DNA of 64,000 nucleotides from NCBI RefSeq assembly GCF_028747785.1, contig NZ_CP118158.1, positions 4,402,001 to 4,466,000 of the forward strand, in the 5' to 3' direction. A program made the position numbers and the translations under genes. Positions 24,612-33,486 of the stretch are shown piece after piece; the stretch's first letter is position 1; each line of letters opens with the position of its first letter. The DNA comes from Halosimplex aquaticum. GTDB lineage: Archaea > Halobacteriota > Halobacteria > Halobacteriales > Haloarculaceae. A model generated the notes under the pieces. It did not search any database. It was not told where the DNA came from and saw only the letters and a program-made list of their open reading frames with translations.

Positions 24612-25550
24612 ATGGACGTACTGGAGCGCTACGCGCCGCTCGTCGACGATTTCGACGCCTTCCGCGCGGCCTGCGACCGGCCGCTCCCCTCGGTCGTCCG
24701 CGTCAACACGCTGAAGACGACCGTCGAGCGCGCCCGAGCGGCCCTGGAGGAGGCCGGCATCGCCTACGAGCCCCGCGAGTGGCACGACGGACTGCTCGCG
24801 CTCCCCGAGGACCAGCCGGGGACGAACTGGCCGTACGTGCTCGGCTGGATCCACGGGCAGGAGGAGGTCTCCGCCGTCCCCGCGGAGGTCCTCGACCCCC
24901 AGCCCGGCGAGCGCGTCTGGGACGCCTGCGCGGCGCCGGGCAGCAAGACGACCCAGATCGCCGCGCTGATGGACGACACCGGCCTGCTCGTCGCGACGGA
25001 CAACAACCTCGGCCGGATCTCTGCGCTGCGGTCGAACGCCGAGCGCGCCGGCGCCACCAACGTCGCCGTCACTCACGAGGACGCGCGCAATCACTCGCTC
25101 AAACCGTTTCGCGCGCCCGACGCCGACGAGGGGCGGGAGGGCGCACCGTACGATCGGGCGCTCGTCGACGTGCCGTGTTCCTGCGAGGGGACCATCCGCA
25201 AGAACCCCGACGCGCTCGACGACTGGAACCTCGATCACGTCCACGGCATCGCCGGCGTCCAGAAGGGCGTCCTCCGTCGGGCGATCCAGACCACCCGCGA
25301 GGGCGGCACCGTCGTCTACTCCACCTGCACGTTCGCGCCCGAGGAGAACGAGGCCGTCCTCGACTACGCGCTCGACGAAGAGCCGTGCGAACTCGTCGAG
25401 TTCGACCTGCCGCTCGACTCGCGGCCCGGCGTCACCGAATGGGAAGACGAGACCTACGACGAGTCCGTCCGGAAGGCCAGGCGCATCTACCCGCACCACA
25501 ACGACACCGGCGGCTTTTTCTGCGCGAAACTGGAGGTGACCGCCGAATGA
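24612..25550 (+). CDS. NOL1/NOP2/Sun-family RNA (cytosine-5) methyltransferase
   Basis: I start at ATG 24612, giving 312 residues; the longer in-frame extension lies in promoter DNA. The SAM-binding motif is VWDACAAPGSKTTQIAAL. Motif IV is DVPCSCEGTIRKN with Cys189 and Cys191, and motif VI STCTFAPEENE has Cys239, the expected nucleophile. The enzyme methylates C5 of cytosine in tRNA or rRNA. It lacks the C-terminal RNA-binding PUA-like domain of RsmF-type enzymes; the next gene, which overlaps it by ATGA, appears to supply that domain. Confidence 0.92.
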   Translation: MDVLERYAPLVDDFDAFRAACDRPLPSVVRVNTLKTTVERARAALEEAGIAYEPREWHDGLLALPEDQPGTNWPYVLGWIHGQEEVSAVPAEVLDPQPGERVWDACAAPGSKTTQIAALMDDTGLLVATDNNLGRISALRSNAERAGATNVAVTHEDARNHSLKPFRAPDADEGREGAPYDRALVDVPCSCEGTIRKNPDALDDWNLDHVHGIAGVQKGVLRRAIQTTREGGTVVYSTCTFAPEENEAVLDYALDEEPCELVEFDLPLDSRPGVTEWEDETYDESVRKARRIYPHHNDTGGFFCAKLEVTAE

Positions 25551-26065
25551 GTCCCGACGCCGCGGAGGAAAACGACGGGACTCGATTCGACCGACTCCCC
25601 CCAACGGCCGACGAGCGGACGGTCGAGGGCCGGGCGACCCGCGAGGAAGTGCTGGAGTGGTGGGACGAGCGCTTCGGCGTCCCGCCGGAGACGTTCGAGA
25701 ACCACACCTTCTGGGAGCGCGGGTCGGGGAAGATCTGGGCGTTCGCCGACGACGTGGCCTCGCCGGTGGAGATCGAGGGGCTCGGGCTCGCCTTCCTGCG
25801 GACGCGCCGGGAACACTGGAAACCGACGCTGGAAGCCGTCCAGCGGTTCGGCGACCGCGCCGACGAGTGCGTCGTCCACCTCTCGCGGGAGCAGGCGGCG
25901 ACGTTCGTCGCCGGCGACGACCAGGAACTCGACTGGGACGGCGACTGGGGGTACCTGATCGTCACGACCGACGTCGCGGACGAGCCCGCACCCGTCGGCG
26001 TCGGCCTCTACGTCCACGGCGAACTCCGCTCGCAGGTCCCGAAGGGACGGCGTCGGGAACTGTAG
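25547..26065 (+). CDS. PUA-like partner of the RNA methyltransferase (DUF7122-like)
   Basis: The 172-residue protein starts in an ATGA overlap with the methyltransferase stop, so the two are translationally coupled. Motifs such as EEVLEWWDERFGVPPETFENHT and VEIEGLGLAFLRTR resemble the RNA-binding PUA-like domain found at the C-terminus of RsmF-type methyltransferases. The simplest reading is a split enzyme whose RNA-binding part is a separate polypeptide. The last codons (RRREL) are duplicated just past the stop in a 21-bp tandem repeat. The domain assignment is inference from pattern; the gene call is firm. Confidence 0.75.
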   Translation: MSPDAAEENDGTRFDRLPPTADERTVEGRATREEVLEWWDERFGVPPETFENHTFWERGSGKIWAFADDVASPVEIEGLGLAFLRTRREHWKPTLEAVQRFGDRADECVVHLSREQAATFVAGDDQELDWDGDWGYLIVTTDVADEPAPVGVGLYVHGELRSQVPKGRRREL

Positions 26066-26083
26066 GAGCGGCGTCGGGAACTG
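26048..26083 (+). repeat. 21-bp tandem repeat straddling a stop codon
   Basis: CGGCGTCGGGAACTG at 26048-26062 recurs at 26069-26083, a 21-base (seven-codon) period. The first copy encodes RRREL before the TAG stop. The second lies in frame beyond it and reads RRRELQ. Confidence 0.7.
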
Positions 26084-26177
26084 CAAGAGCGGCGCCGAGC
26101 CGCGGGAGCACACCGACGTGCGCCCGCGATGCCCGACCACGACAACACTTAACAGGAGAACCGAGAATCGTAGTGGT

Positions 26178-26651
26178 ATGTCGTGGTCGCGCCGGATCTG
26201 GGTCGTCCTGGCGGTCATCGCCGTACTCGGCGCCTCGGCCGCAATTCTCGCCTCGCTGTACGGCGACGGCGCCGTCGCCGTCGAGGACGTGACCGTCACG
26301 GGCGCGACGCCGACGAACACCACGGCGAACTGCGAGAACGTCGTCGTCCGGAGCGCGTCCGTCTCAGCCACTGTCAGCCGTCCGGGAGCGAGCGTCGACA
26401 ACCAGCAGTTCTGGGCCGTCGGGGTGGCTGTCCGCGCCTCGGTCTTCGGGGAGACGAAGCGACGGGTCGTCTCGGTCCCGCCCGGCTCCAGTCGGACGGT
26501 GACCGTCCCGTTCACCAGCGTCCGCGAGGGATCTTGGGCGCCGCAGTCGTTCGAAGACGTCGTGATACAGGTCTCACAGGGCAGCGCGACCGTCGCCGAG
26601 CGGACGAAGACGGTGACGCTCGTCCCCGTGAAAGCCGGCCAGGACTGCTGA
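26178..26651 (+). CDS. Membrane-anchored or secreted protein, function unknown
   Basis: The ATG at 26178 gives 157 residues. MSWSRRIWVVLAVIAVLGAS begins with a basic stretch and one hydrophobic helix, an anchor or signal. The rest is beta-rich (VEDVTVTGATPTNTTANCEN, VVSVPPGSSRTVTVPFTSV) and looks like a single Ig-like or CARDB-like sandwich outside the membrane, with two cysteines (in NCEN and at the C-terminus) that may pair. ACTTAACA about 25 bases upstream is a possible promoter element. I do not recognise the family. Confidence 0.7.
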   Translation: MSWSRRIWVVLAVIAVLGASAAILASLYGDGAVAVEDVTVTGATPTNTTANCENVVVRSASVSATVSRPGASVDNQQFWAVGVAVRASVFGETKRRVVSVPPGSSRTVTVPFTSVREGSWAPQSFEDVVIQVSQGSATVAERTKTVTLVPVKAGQDC

Positions 26652-26674
26652 CCGGACGGGCCTCGGTTACGGAC

Positions 26675-28213
26675 TCACTCGTCGCGCTCGCGGACCGTCC
26701 CGCCGCTCAGGCCCTCCCAGGCCACCCGGTACCCCAGCGCCGAGAGCGCGGCGCTGGCGTCGTCGATGCCGTACTCGTCCAGCGCGGTCTCGGCCTCGTC
26801 GAGGTCCATCCCGACCTCGATCCGGCCGGCGAGTTCCCCCAGCACCGCCGGCCTGACGAGGGTGCGTCCGACGCGCTCGTGCTCCGGGAAGGCCTTGTCC
26901 TCGACGGCGCTCTGGCTGACGCCGTACTCCGCGGCGAGCGATTCGATCGTCACCACGTCCGCGTCGGGAACCAGTTCGTCCGGCAACGCGGCGGCGCTCT
27001 CGGCGACGAGTTCGTCCTCGTAGCGCCGGAGGGCGTCGCGAACGTCCTTGACGCGAACCGTCCCGGAATAGGGGATGGCGCGGTGGTCTCGCGCTTTGAT
27101 GGCCTCGCCGGCGCCCAGGTCCTCGTCGACGGCGACGAGCAGCTCGACGTCGTCGATGGCGTCAAGCTGGGCGAGCTTCTTCTCGACGTACTCCGGCGTC
27201 CAGAAGCCCATGATCTCGAAGAACACGCGGAAATCGGCGTGGCGGTAGTCGAAGGCGAAGTCTGGGATAGCGACGCTCGCGCCCGCTTCGAGGGGTTCGG
27301 GCTCGCGGACGAGGTCCCAGTCCAGGTCGAGCGACTCGAAGCGCGTCGCGAACTCCGCCTCGACGCCGCTGTCGTAGCTCACGTCGGTCACGGGCTCGAC
27401 GCCCGGCACCGACACGTCGGCGTCGGTGAGCGTCATCGTCCGCTCGGTGCCGCGGTCGTCGACGGTCGCCTCCAGGCGCCAGTCGTCGGCTTTGGCGACC
27501 GTCCGAAGGAGGCGGGCGAAGCGGGTGCCGTAGCGGCGCGTCGCCCGGAACAGGGCGTCCGGTCCGGTGACGACCACCTCGCGCCCGGCGTCGGTCTTCC
27601 GGACTTCGTACATCAGGCGGAGGCGCTTGACGGCGGAGACGAGCGCCTTCGGGTCGCTCGACCGGACGCGGACCTCCGTGGCGTCAAACAGCGCCGTCTG
27701 GCCCAGCGAGAGGTTGTACTGGGCGACCAGTTCGTCGGGGTCCCAGCGCGGGTCCACCGCGGCGAGGACCTGCCGGTCTTCGAGGTCGGCGTACAGCGAG
27801 TCGGCGACCGCCTCGGCGTCGGTGTCGGCGTCGAACCTCCCCGCGGCCCGTTCGAGCGCCCGCTCGCGGTCCTCGGCGGTGACGACGCCGACGGCCTCGC
27901 TCGCGGCGAAGGCGGCCTCGCGGGCGCGGTGGGGGTCGACCGGCGCGCGCACCTCGAAGCGGGCCTCGCGGTCGAGCAGCTTGGCGAACCCGCGGACCAG
28001 CTTGAAGTCGTCGGCCTCGCGTTCGAGCGACTGGAGGGCGTCGTCGAGCTCCGCCTGCGTGTGGTCGACGTGACCCTGGAAGACGCCGAGGACTCGCGCG
28101 GCGAGCTCGCGCCGGTCGGCGTCGACGAACTGCGGGTGGAAGCCGCCGCCGGCGCGCGAGACGCGCAGCAGGTCCTTCGTCAGCACGGCCGGGAATCGGC
28201 CGCCGACGGGCAT
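26675..28213 (-). CDS. bax1: Bax1 nuclease (DUF790), partner of XPB helicase
   Basis: The ATG at 28213 (MPVGGRFPAVLTKDLLRVSR) gives 512 residues, normal for the DUF790/Bax1 family; longer frames run into the upstream lipoprotein gene's DNA. Bax1 is a structure-specific nuclease that binds archaeal XPB and cleaves DNA in nucleotide-excision-type repair. The nuclease part is seen in SVAIPDFAFDYRHADFRVFFEIMGFWTPEYVEKKL (residues ~320-360), with acidic and lysine residues like PD-(D/E)XK enzymes. The C-terminus has a helix-turn-helix-like segment (SLAAEYGVSQSAVEDKAF). XPB lies upstream on the same strand, but an opposing gene sits between them. Confidence 0.88.
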   Translation of the reverse strand: MPVGGRFPAVLTKDLLRVSRAGGGFHPQFVDADRRELAARVLGVFQGHVDHTQAELDDALQSLEREADDFKLVRGFAKLLDREARFEVRAPVDPHRAREAAFAASEAVGVVTAEDRERALERAAGRFDADTDAEAVADSLYADLEDRQVLAAVDPRWDPDELVAQYNLSLGQTALFDATEVRVRSSDPKALVSAVKRLRLMYEVRKTDAGREVVVTGPDALFRATRRYGTRFARLLRTVAKADDWRLEATVDDRGTERTMTLTDADVSVPGVEPVTDVSYDSGVEAEFATRFESLDLDWDLVREPEPLEAGASVAIPDFAFDYRHADFRVFFEIMGFWTPEYVEKKLAQLDAIDDVELLVAVDEDLGAGEAIKARDHRAIPYSGTVRVKDVRDALRRYEDELVAESAAALPDELVPDADVVTIESLAAEYGVSQSAVEDKAFPEHERVGRTLVRPAVLGELAGRIEVGMDLDEAETALDEYGIDDASAALSALGYRVAWEGLSGGTVRERDE

Positions 28214-28304
28214 AAGCGCGGCGGGTGGTCGTTCGCGCCGGCGGCGCCACCGTCGGGTGGATCCGACGAGAAGATTCTTACCGGACCGTCCCCGGGAGGC
28301 AGGT

Positions 28305-28877
28305 ATGCAACGACGGAGGGTCCTGCGTGGGCTGGCCGCCGTCGCCGCGGGCGCGGCGGCGGGGTGTACGGGCGCCAACAGGGAGGTGCCGGTGACGGCC
28401 CCGGAACCCCCGGACGAAGTCCGCAACGCCGGAAGCGGCGGGAGTTCGAACGGCGGCGAAACGCCAGAGTCGCTGCAGTTTGCCGTGCCCGAGTGGTCGT
28501 ACGAGGCGACCGAAGACGGCGACCTCCGGGTCGTGCTGACGGTCGAAAACCGGGCGCAGAGCCCCGACGAGGCGACGATGACGGTCGTCCTCACGGCGGG
28601 CGACAAGCGATTCACGCCGACGGAGCACGTCTCGCTCCAGCCCGGCGAGTCGCGGGAGATACGGATCGTCGTCCCCGTTGCGTACAGCGAATACGACGCG
28701 GAACCCGGGTTCGAAGTACGGTTCGACCCCGGCGCGCCCGAGACGCCGCTCCCCGAGGGGACGGTCACGCCGTACCCCGAAGACAGGGAGACCGCGACGG
28801 CCTCGTCGACGGGGACAGCGAACTCCACAGCCGTCGCGACGACTGCGAGCGACGGCGACCCGACCGCGACGGAGTAA
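28305..28877 (+). CDS. Tat-type lipoprotein, function unknown
   Basis: A 190-residue protein starting MQRRRVLRGLAAVAAGAAAGC: twin arginines, a short hydrophobic stretch and a lipobox cysteine at residue 21 suggest export by the Tat pathway and lipid anchoring. The central ~100 residues form a beta-sandwich-like domain (EDGDLRVVLTVENRAQS, VSLQPGESREIRIVVPV), reminiscent of haloarchaeal secreted immunoglobulin-like domains. The C-terminal 45 residues are Thr/Ser/Ala-rich and disordered. It stands on the opposite strand between xpb and bax1, with AAGATTCTTA about 25 bases upstream as a possible TATA box. Confidence 0.75.
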   Translation: MQRRRVLRGLAAVAAGAAAGCTGANREVPVTAPEPPDEVRNAGSGGSSNGGETPESLQFAVPEWSYEATEDGDLRVVLTVENRAQSPDEATMTVVLTAGDKRFTPTEHVSLQPGESREIRIVVPVAYSEYDAEPGFEVRFDPGAPETPLPEGTVTPYPEDRETATASSTGTANSTAVATTASDGDPTATE

Positions 28878-28903
28878 CGAGCGGAAAGGAGTCGCCCCGG
28901 AGA

Positions 28904-30313
28904 TCACCGCCGCCGGCGCGCGACCCGTTCTTCGGCCGTCTCCTCGGTGACGATCTCGTACAGCAACGCGCGCTCGCCGAGAGACGACTGCGTCGTCTCT
29001 CGGGCCTCCGAGTCCGTGGACTCGGGGCCGCCGCCGCCTTTCGGCCGCAGGATCCGTCCGAGGCGCTGGGTGAACTCCCGTTCGCTCCCGCTCCCGGAGA
29101 GCACGACGGCCACGTTCGCGTCGGGCACGTCCACTCCTTCGTCGAGGACGTTCGCAGTCACGACGCGGGAGTACTCCCCGGAGCGGAACCGCTCCAGTAT
29201 CTCGCGGCGCTCGCTCGCGCCGGTCTCGTGGGTGATCGCGGGGATCAGGAACCGCTCTGAGAGCCGATAGACGAGGTCGGTGTGGGCGGTGAAGACGATG
29301 ATCCGGTCCGCACGGTGTCTGTCGAGGATGACCCGCAGGCGTTCGACCTTCTCGTCCGCGTTCATCATCACTTCGCGGGCGCGCTGCTTGGCCAGCAGCG
29401 CTTCGCGGGCCCGCGGATCGCTCCCGGAGCGCTTGACGAGTTCCTGGTAGTCGCTGCCCGACCGCATCTGGATGCCCGACTGGGCCAGGTAGTCGGTGAA
29501 CGTCTCCTGGTGGCGCTCGTACACCTCCCGTTCCTCGGGAGTCAATTCGACCTCCAGGCGCTTGATGTCGTAGTCGGCGAGGTGCTCGCCGGCGAGTTCG
29601 TCCACGTCGACCCGGTGGACCAGCGGGCCGACGAGTTCCTCGACGACCTCGTGGGCCCCGTCTGGTCGCTCGAAGGTGGCGGTGAGACCCATGCGAGCGG
29701 GCGCGGCGAGCAGCCGTGCGATGTCGCGGTAGCCCTCGCCGCCGAGGTGGTGGACCTCGTCGAAGACGACGAGACCGAAATGGTCCCCGAGTTCGTCGGC
29801 GCGGAGGTACGCCGAGTCGTACGTCGAGACAGTCACGTCGGCCAGCCGTTGCTCGCCGCCGCCGAGTTGCCCGACTTCGCGGTCGAACTCCCGTTCGAGC
29901 TCCCGGCGCCACTGTTCGAGCAGGTCGATGGTGGGGACGACGACGAGCGTCGGCGTGCCCAGCGCCTCCATCGCGGCGATGCCGATGACGGTCTTCCCGC
30001 TCCCGGTCGGGAGTTCCAGCACCCCGCGGCGGTCGGCGCGCCCCCAGTCGTCGAGCGCTCCCTGCTGGTACTCGCGGAGTTCGTAGGTCGATTCGAGCGG
30101 GAGGTCCGACAGGTCGAGGACGCGGTCGTCGTACGCGACGCCGCCCTCGTCGAGAGCCGTGAGGAGGTCAGTATAGCGGTGGGCCGGCGCTCGGAGGGTC
30201 TTCGAGCGGGCGTCGCGCTCGACGTAGGAGAGGTCGAGCGGGTCGGACTCGCCGAGGTCGGCGGCGCCGGAGATCCGGATGGTCCCTTCCTCGTAGGTGA
30301 GCCGGACGGTCAC
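28904..30313 (-). CDS. DNA repair helicase XPB
   Basis: This 469-residue SF2 helicase has an N-terminal damage-recognition-like domain, then Walker A LPTGSGKT at residues 101-108, DEVHH box near 185, TATFERPDG motif III, and motif VI EFTQRLGRILRP near the end. Archaeal XPB unwinds DNA at damage sites together with the nuclease Bax1, encoded downstream on the same strand. The start is GTG (MTVRLTYEEG). The C-terminal Arg-rich end (ERVARRRR) is intact. XPB genes are normally near bax1; here the intervening lipoprotein gene is inverted. Confidence 0.93.
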   Translation of the reverse strand: MTVRLTYEEGTIRISGAADLGESDPLDLSYVERDARSKTLRAPAHRYTDLLTALDEGGVAYDDRVLDLSDLPLESTYELREYQQGALDDWGRADRRGVLELPTGSGKTVIGIAAMEALGTPTLVVVPTIDLLEQWRRELEREFDREVGQLGGGEQRLADVTVSTYDSAYLRADELGDHFGLVVFDEVHHLGGEGYRDIARLLAAPARMGLTATFERPDGAHEVVEELVGPLVHRVDVDELAGEHLADYDIKRLEVELTPEEREVYERHQETFTDYLAQSGIQMRSGSDYQELVKRSGSDPRAREALLAKQRAREVMMNADEKVERLRVILDRHRADRIIVFTAHTDLVYRLSERFLIPAITHETGASERREILERFRSGEYSRVVTANVLDEGVDVPDANVAVVLSGSGSEREFTQRLGRILRPKGGGGPESTDSEARETTQSSLGERALLYEIVTEETAEERVARRRR

Positions 30314-30479
30314 TGCTGCGGTCTATCCGCGCCCCGGAGTTAAGCGGTGCGGGGTCCGCCGGTTGGTCCGGGCCGTCGGGGGTTCGACCGACGGCGAGTC
30401 GAGCGGCGATGGCGTCTGCTGATCCGTGCCGTCGGTCGGATTCTCAACCCTTTTGTCGCCGCGGCGACTTCCAACGGGT

Positions 30480-31220
30480 ATGACCGAGCAGGACGCGTCC
30501 GACCCCGCTGGGGCCGCTGCAGAGGAGACAGGCGCGACCGCAGACGCCGAGTTCGACGGGGAGGCCGACGACCCCGTCAGTCCCGACGAGGTCATCGACC
30601 CCGACGAGGCCGGCGCGGACGCGGGAGACGGTGAGGGCGCCGCCGACGAGGCGGCCGACATCGACGACGCCGCGGGCGAGGACCTGATCGACCGCGTCGC
30701 CGAGTCCGACCCGGAGTCGGTCGCTCACGAACTCGCCGCGCTCCGGACGCGCGTCGACGGGCTGGAAGACCAGCTGGACGCCCGCGAGGAGGAACTCGAC
30801 GACGTCACCGAGAAGCTCAAGCGCAAACAGGCGGAGTTCAAGAACTACAAGAAGCGGATGGACGAGCGCCGCGAGGAGGAGAAACAGCGGGCGACCGAGG
30901 ACCTGGTCACGCGGCTGCTGGACGTCAGGGACAACCTCCAGCGCGCGCTCGAACAGGACGAGGACGTCGACATCAGGGGCGGCGTCGAGTCCACGCTGCG
31001 GTCGTTCGACGACGTCCTCGACCAGGAGAACGTCGACGTGATCGAACCGGAACCCGGCGAGGACGTCGACCCGCACCGCCACGAGGTGCTCGTCCGCGTC
31101 GAGTCAGCCCAGCCGGAAGGCGCCATCGCCGAGGTCCACCGCCCGGGCTACGTCATGGCCGACAAGGTCATCCGGGAGGCGCAGGTCACCGTCAGCGACG
31201 GCTCCGGCGGCGAGGAGTGA
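30480..31220 (+). CDS. grpE: Nucleotide exchange factor GrpE
   Basis: A 246-residue GrpE that releases ADP from DnaK. The first ~85 residues are an acidic low-complexity leader (typical haloarchaeal), followed by a long coiled-coil (LEDQLDAREEELDDVTEKLKRKQAEFKNYKKRMDER in pieces) and the C-terminal beta domain with HRHEVLVRVESAQPEGAIAEV and GYVMADKVIREAQVTVS. The ATG at 30480 is preceded by CAACGGGT. It lies just upstream of dnaK with its own spacing of 209 bases, so dnaK has a separate promoter. Confidence 0.96.
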   Translation: MTEQDASDPAGAAAEETGATADAEFDGEADDPVSPDEVIDPDEAGADAGDGEGAADEAADIDDAAGEDLIDRVAESDPESVAHELAALRTRVDGLEDQLDAREEELDDVTEKLKRKQAEFKNYKKRMDERREEEKQRATEDLVTRLLDVRDNLQRALEQDEDVDIRGGVESTLRSFDDVLDQENVDVIEPEPGEDVDPHRHEVLVRVESAQPEGAIAEVHRPGYVMADKVIREAQVTVSDGSGGEE

Positions 31221-31303
31221 CGCCCCGGGAACGGGGGCGGCAAGCGCCCCCGGACCTGTCGGACGGGCTAGTTTTGGGCGGTGCAACGCTGGTATTGCGG
31301 TTG

Positions 31304-31401
31304 GATTTATAGGCACCGGTCGGCCGCGCGGTCGGAGACGGAAATCGCCCGTCTGGGGCCGTCTGGGTGGATTCGTGTTCGGTTCATCTAGCAACTTTTA
31401 A
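31304..31401 (+). promoter_or_regulatory. Promoter region of dnaK (two TATA-like elements)
   Basis: CTTTTAA at 31395-31401 lies about 30 bases before the dnaK ATG at 31430. A second element, GATTTATAGG near 31305-31313, could give a longer leader. Two tandem promoters would suit a heat-shock gene; the assignment is from spacing only. Confidence 0.5.
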
Positions 31402-31429
31402 CCGGCGCAATCGGGTATAGTCGGGTAAG

Positions 31430-33352
31430 ATGGCGAGCAACAAGATTCTCGGAATCGACCTCGGGACCACGAACAGCGCGTTCGCGGTCATGGAGGGGGG
31501 CGACCCCGAGATCATCGTGAACTCCGAGGGCGAGCGAACGACGCCGTCCGTCGTCGCGTTCGACGAGGGCGAGCGACTCGTCGGCAAACCCGCGAAGAAC
31601 CAGGCGGTCAAGAACCCCGACGAGACGATCCAGTCCATCAAGCGCCACATGGGCGAGGACGACTACTCGGTCGAACTCGACGGGGAGGAGTACACGCCCG
31701 AGCAGGTCTCGGCGATGATCCTCCAGAAGATCAAGCGCGACGCCGAGGAGTACCTCGGCGACGAGGTCGAGAAGGCCGTCATCACCGTCCCGGCCTACTT
31801 CAACGACCGACAGCGCCAGGCCACGAAGGACGCCGGCGAGATCGCCGGCTTCGAGGTCGAGCGCATCGTCAACGAGCCGACCGCGGCCGCGATGGCCTAC
31901 GGCCTCGACGACGAGTCCGACCAGACCGTCCTCGTCTACGACCTCGGCGGGGGGACCTTCGACGTCTCCATCCTCGATCTCGGCGGCGGCGTCTACGAGG
32001 TCGTCGCGACCAACGGCGACAACGACCTGGGTGGCGACGACTGGGACCACGCCATCATCGACTACCTCGCCGAGCAGTTCGAGGACGAACACGGCATCGA
32101 CCTCCGCGACGACCGCCAGGCGCTCCAGCGGCTGAACGACGCCGCCGAGGAGGCGAAGATCGAGCTCTCCAACCGCAAGGAGACCCGCATCGACCTGCCG
32201 TTCATCACGACGACGGACGAGGGCCCCCTCGACCTCGAGGAGAAGCTCACCCGCGCGAAGTTCGAGTCGCTGACCGCGGACCTCATCGAGCGGACGGTCG
32301 GCCCGACGGAGCAGGCGCTCGAAGACGCCGGCTACGACAAGGGCGACATCGACGAGGTCATCCTCGTCGGCGGCTCCACGCGGATGCCGCAGGTTCAGGA
32401 CAAGGTCGAGGAGATGACCGGCCAGGAGCCCAAGAAGAACGTCAACCCCGACGAGGCCGTCGCGCTCGGCGCGGCCATCCAGGGCGGCGTCCTCTCGGGC
32501 GACGTGGACGACATCGTCCTGCTCGACGTGACGCCGCTCTCGCTCGGTGTCGAGGTCAAGGGCGGCCTCTTCGAGCGACTCATCGAGAAGAACACGACCA
32601 TCCCGACCGAGGAGTCGAAGATCTTCACCACGGCCGCGGACAACCAGACGCAGGTCCAGATCCGCGTCTTCCAGGGCGAGCGCGAGATCGCCAACGAGAA
32701 CGAACTGCTCGGCGAGTTCGCGCTGACCGGCATCCCGCCGGCGCCCGCGGGCACGCCGCAGATCGAGGTCTCGTTCAACATCGACGAGAACGGCATCGTC
32801 AACGTCTCCGCCGAGGACAAGGGCTCGGGCAACGAGGAGAACATCACCATCGAGGGCGGCGCCGGCCTCTCGGACGAGCAGATCGAGGAGATGCAGCAGG
32901 AAGCCGAGGAGCACGCCGAGGAAGACGAGCAGCGCCGCGAGCGCATCGAGGCCCGTAACGAGGCCGAGAGCACGATCCAGCGCGCCGAGACGCTGCTGGA
33001 GGAGAACGAGGAGAACGTCGACGAGGAACTCGTCGAGGACATCGAAGCGGAGATCGACGAGGTTCGCGAGGTCCTCGAAGACGAGGACGCCGACACCGAG
33101 GACTACAAGGACGCGACCGAGAGCCTCGCCGAGGCGCTCCAGGAGATCGGCAAGCAGATGTACCAGGACCAGGCCGCCGAGGGCGCGGCCGGCGCAGGTG
33201 CCGCGGGCGGCGCGGCCGGTGCCGGCGGCATGGGCGGTATGGGCGGCGGACCCGGCGCGGGCGCGGCGGGCGGCGCTGCCGGTGCCGGCCAGGGCGAGGA
33301 GTACGTCGACGCCGACTTCGAAGACGTCGACGAAAACGACGACGACGAGTAA
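31430..33352 (+). CDS. dnaK: Molecular chaperone DnaK (Hsp70)
   Basis: This 640-residue Hsp70 has intact phosphate-binding motifs [28 protein letters not shown] and [14 protein letters not shown], plus the conserved segment [21 protein letters not shown]. The substrate-binding beta-domain and helical lid follow. A Gly/Ala/Met-rich linker ([12 protein letters not shown]) lies near the end, and the acidic tail closes with VDENDDDE. The tail's coding sequence and its downstream region are partly duplicated at 33444-33486. dnaJ itself is not adjacent; a membrane J-protein lies at 36296. Confidence 0.97.
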   Translation: MASNKILGIDLGTTNSAFAVMEGGDPEIIVNSEGERTTPSVVAFDEGERLVGKPAKNQAVKNPDETIQSIKRHMGEDDYSVELDGEEYTPEQVSAMILQKIKRDAEEYLGDEVEKAVITVPAYFNDRQRQATKDAGEIAGFEVERIVNEPTAAAMAYGLDDESDQTVLVYDLGGGTFDVSILDLGGGVYEVVATNGDNDLGGDDWDHAIIDYLAEQFEDEHGIDLRDDRQALQRLNDAAEEAKIELSNRKETRIDLPFITTTDEGPLDLEEKLTRAKFESLTADLIERTVGPTEQALEDAGYDKGDIDEVILVGGSTRMPQVQDKVEEMTGQEPKKNVNPDEAVALGAAIQGGVLSGDVDDIVLLDVTPLSLGVEVKGGLFERLIEKNTTIPTEESKIFTTAADNQTQVQIRVFQGEREIANENELLGEFALTGIPPAPAGTPQIEVSFNIDENGIVNVSAEDKGSGNEENITIEGGAGLSDEQIEEMQQEAEEHAEEDEQRRERIEARNEAESTIQRAETLLEENEENVDEELVEDIEAEIDEVREVLEDEDADTEDYKDATESLAEALQEIGKQMYQDQAAEGAAGAGAAGGAAGAGGMGGMGGGPGAGAAGGAAGAGQGEEYVDADFEDVDENDDDE

Positions 33353-33486
33353 GACGAGTCGAGTCGTTTTCGTCGGCTCGATAGACGAACGCAGTGAGTC
33401 TATCGGTGTCTCGAAGTCCGAGCATCGCGAGGACTTCGAGGTGGACGACGACGAGTAAGACGAGTCGAGTCGTTTTCGTCGGCTCG
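33338..33486 (+). repeat. Partial tandem duplication of dnaK 3' end
   Basis: Bases 33338-33380 and 33444-33486 are identical over 43 bp at a 106-bp distance. The repeat starts with the codons for the DDDE tail and stop, then ACGAGTCGAGTCGTTTTCG. In the downstream copy the preceding codons still read EDFEVDDDE then stop, like the true tail. In the first copy GACGAAAACGAC and GTCGTTTTCGTC form a 12-bp inverted repeat around the stop, which could act as a terminator. Confidence 0.8.
33379..33405 (+). terminator. Hairpin after dnaK (8-bp stem, loop GAACGCAGTGA)
   Basis: CGATAGAC pairs with GTCTATCG around an 11-nt loop GAACGCAGTGA. The same loop and stem length recur at 49185-49211. A third, weaker version with loop GAGCGGGGCGA follows the second dnaK-tail copy (33490-33510). 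It may end transcription or belong to a dispersed hairpin family. Confidence 0.5.

Noticed and set aside
28904-30313. XPB as a restriction/defence helicase
   Set aside because: The motif set and DEVHH box with nearby bax1 match the repair helicase; no defence partners are adjacent.
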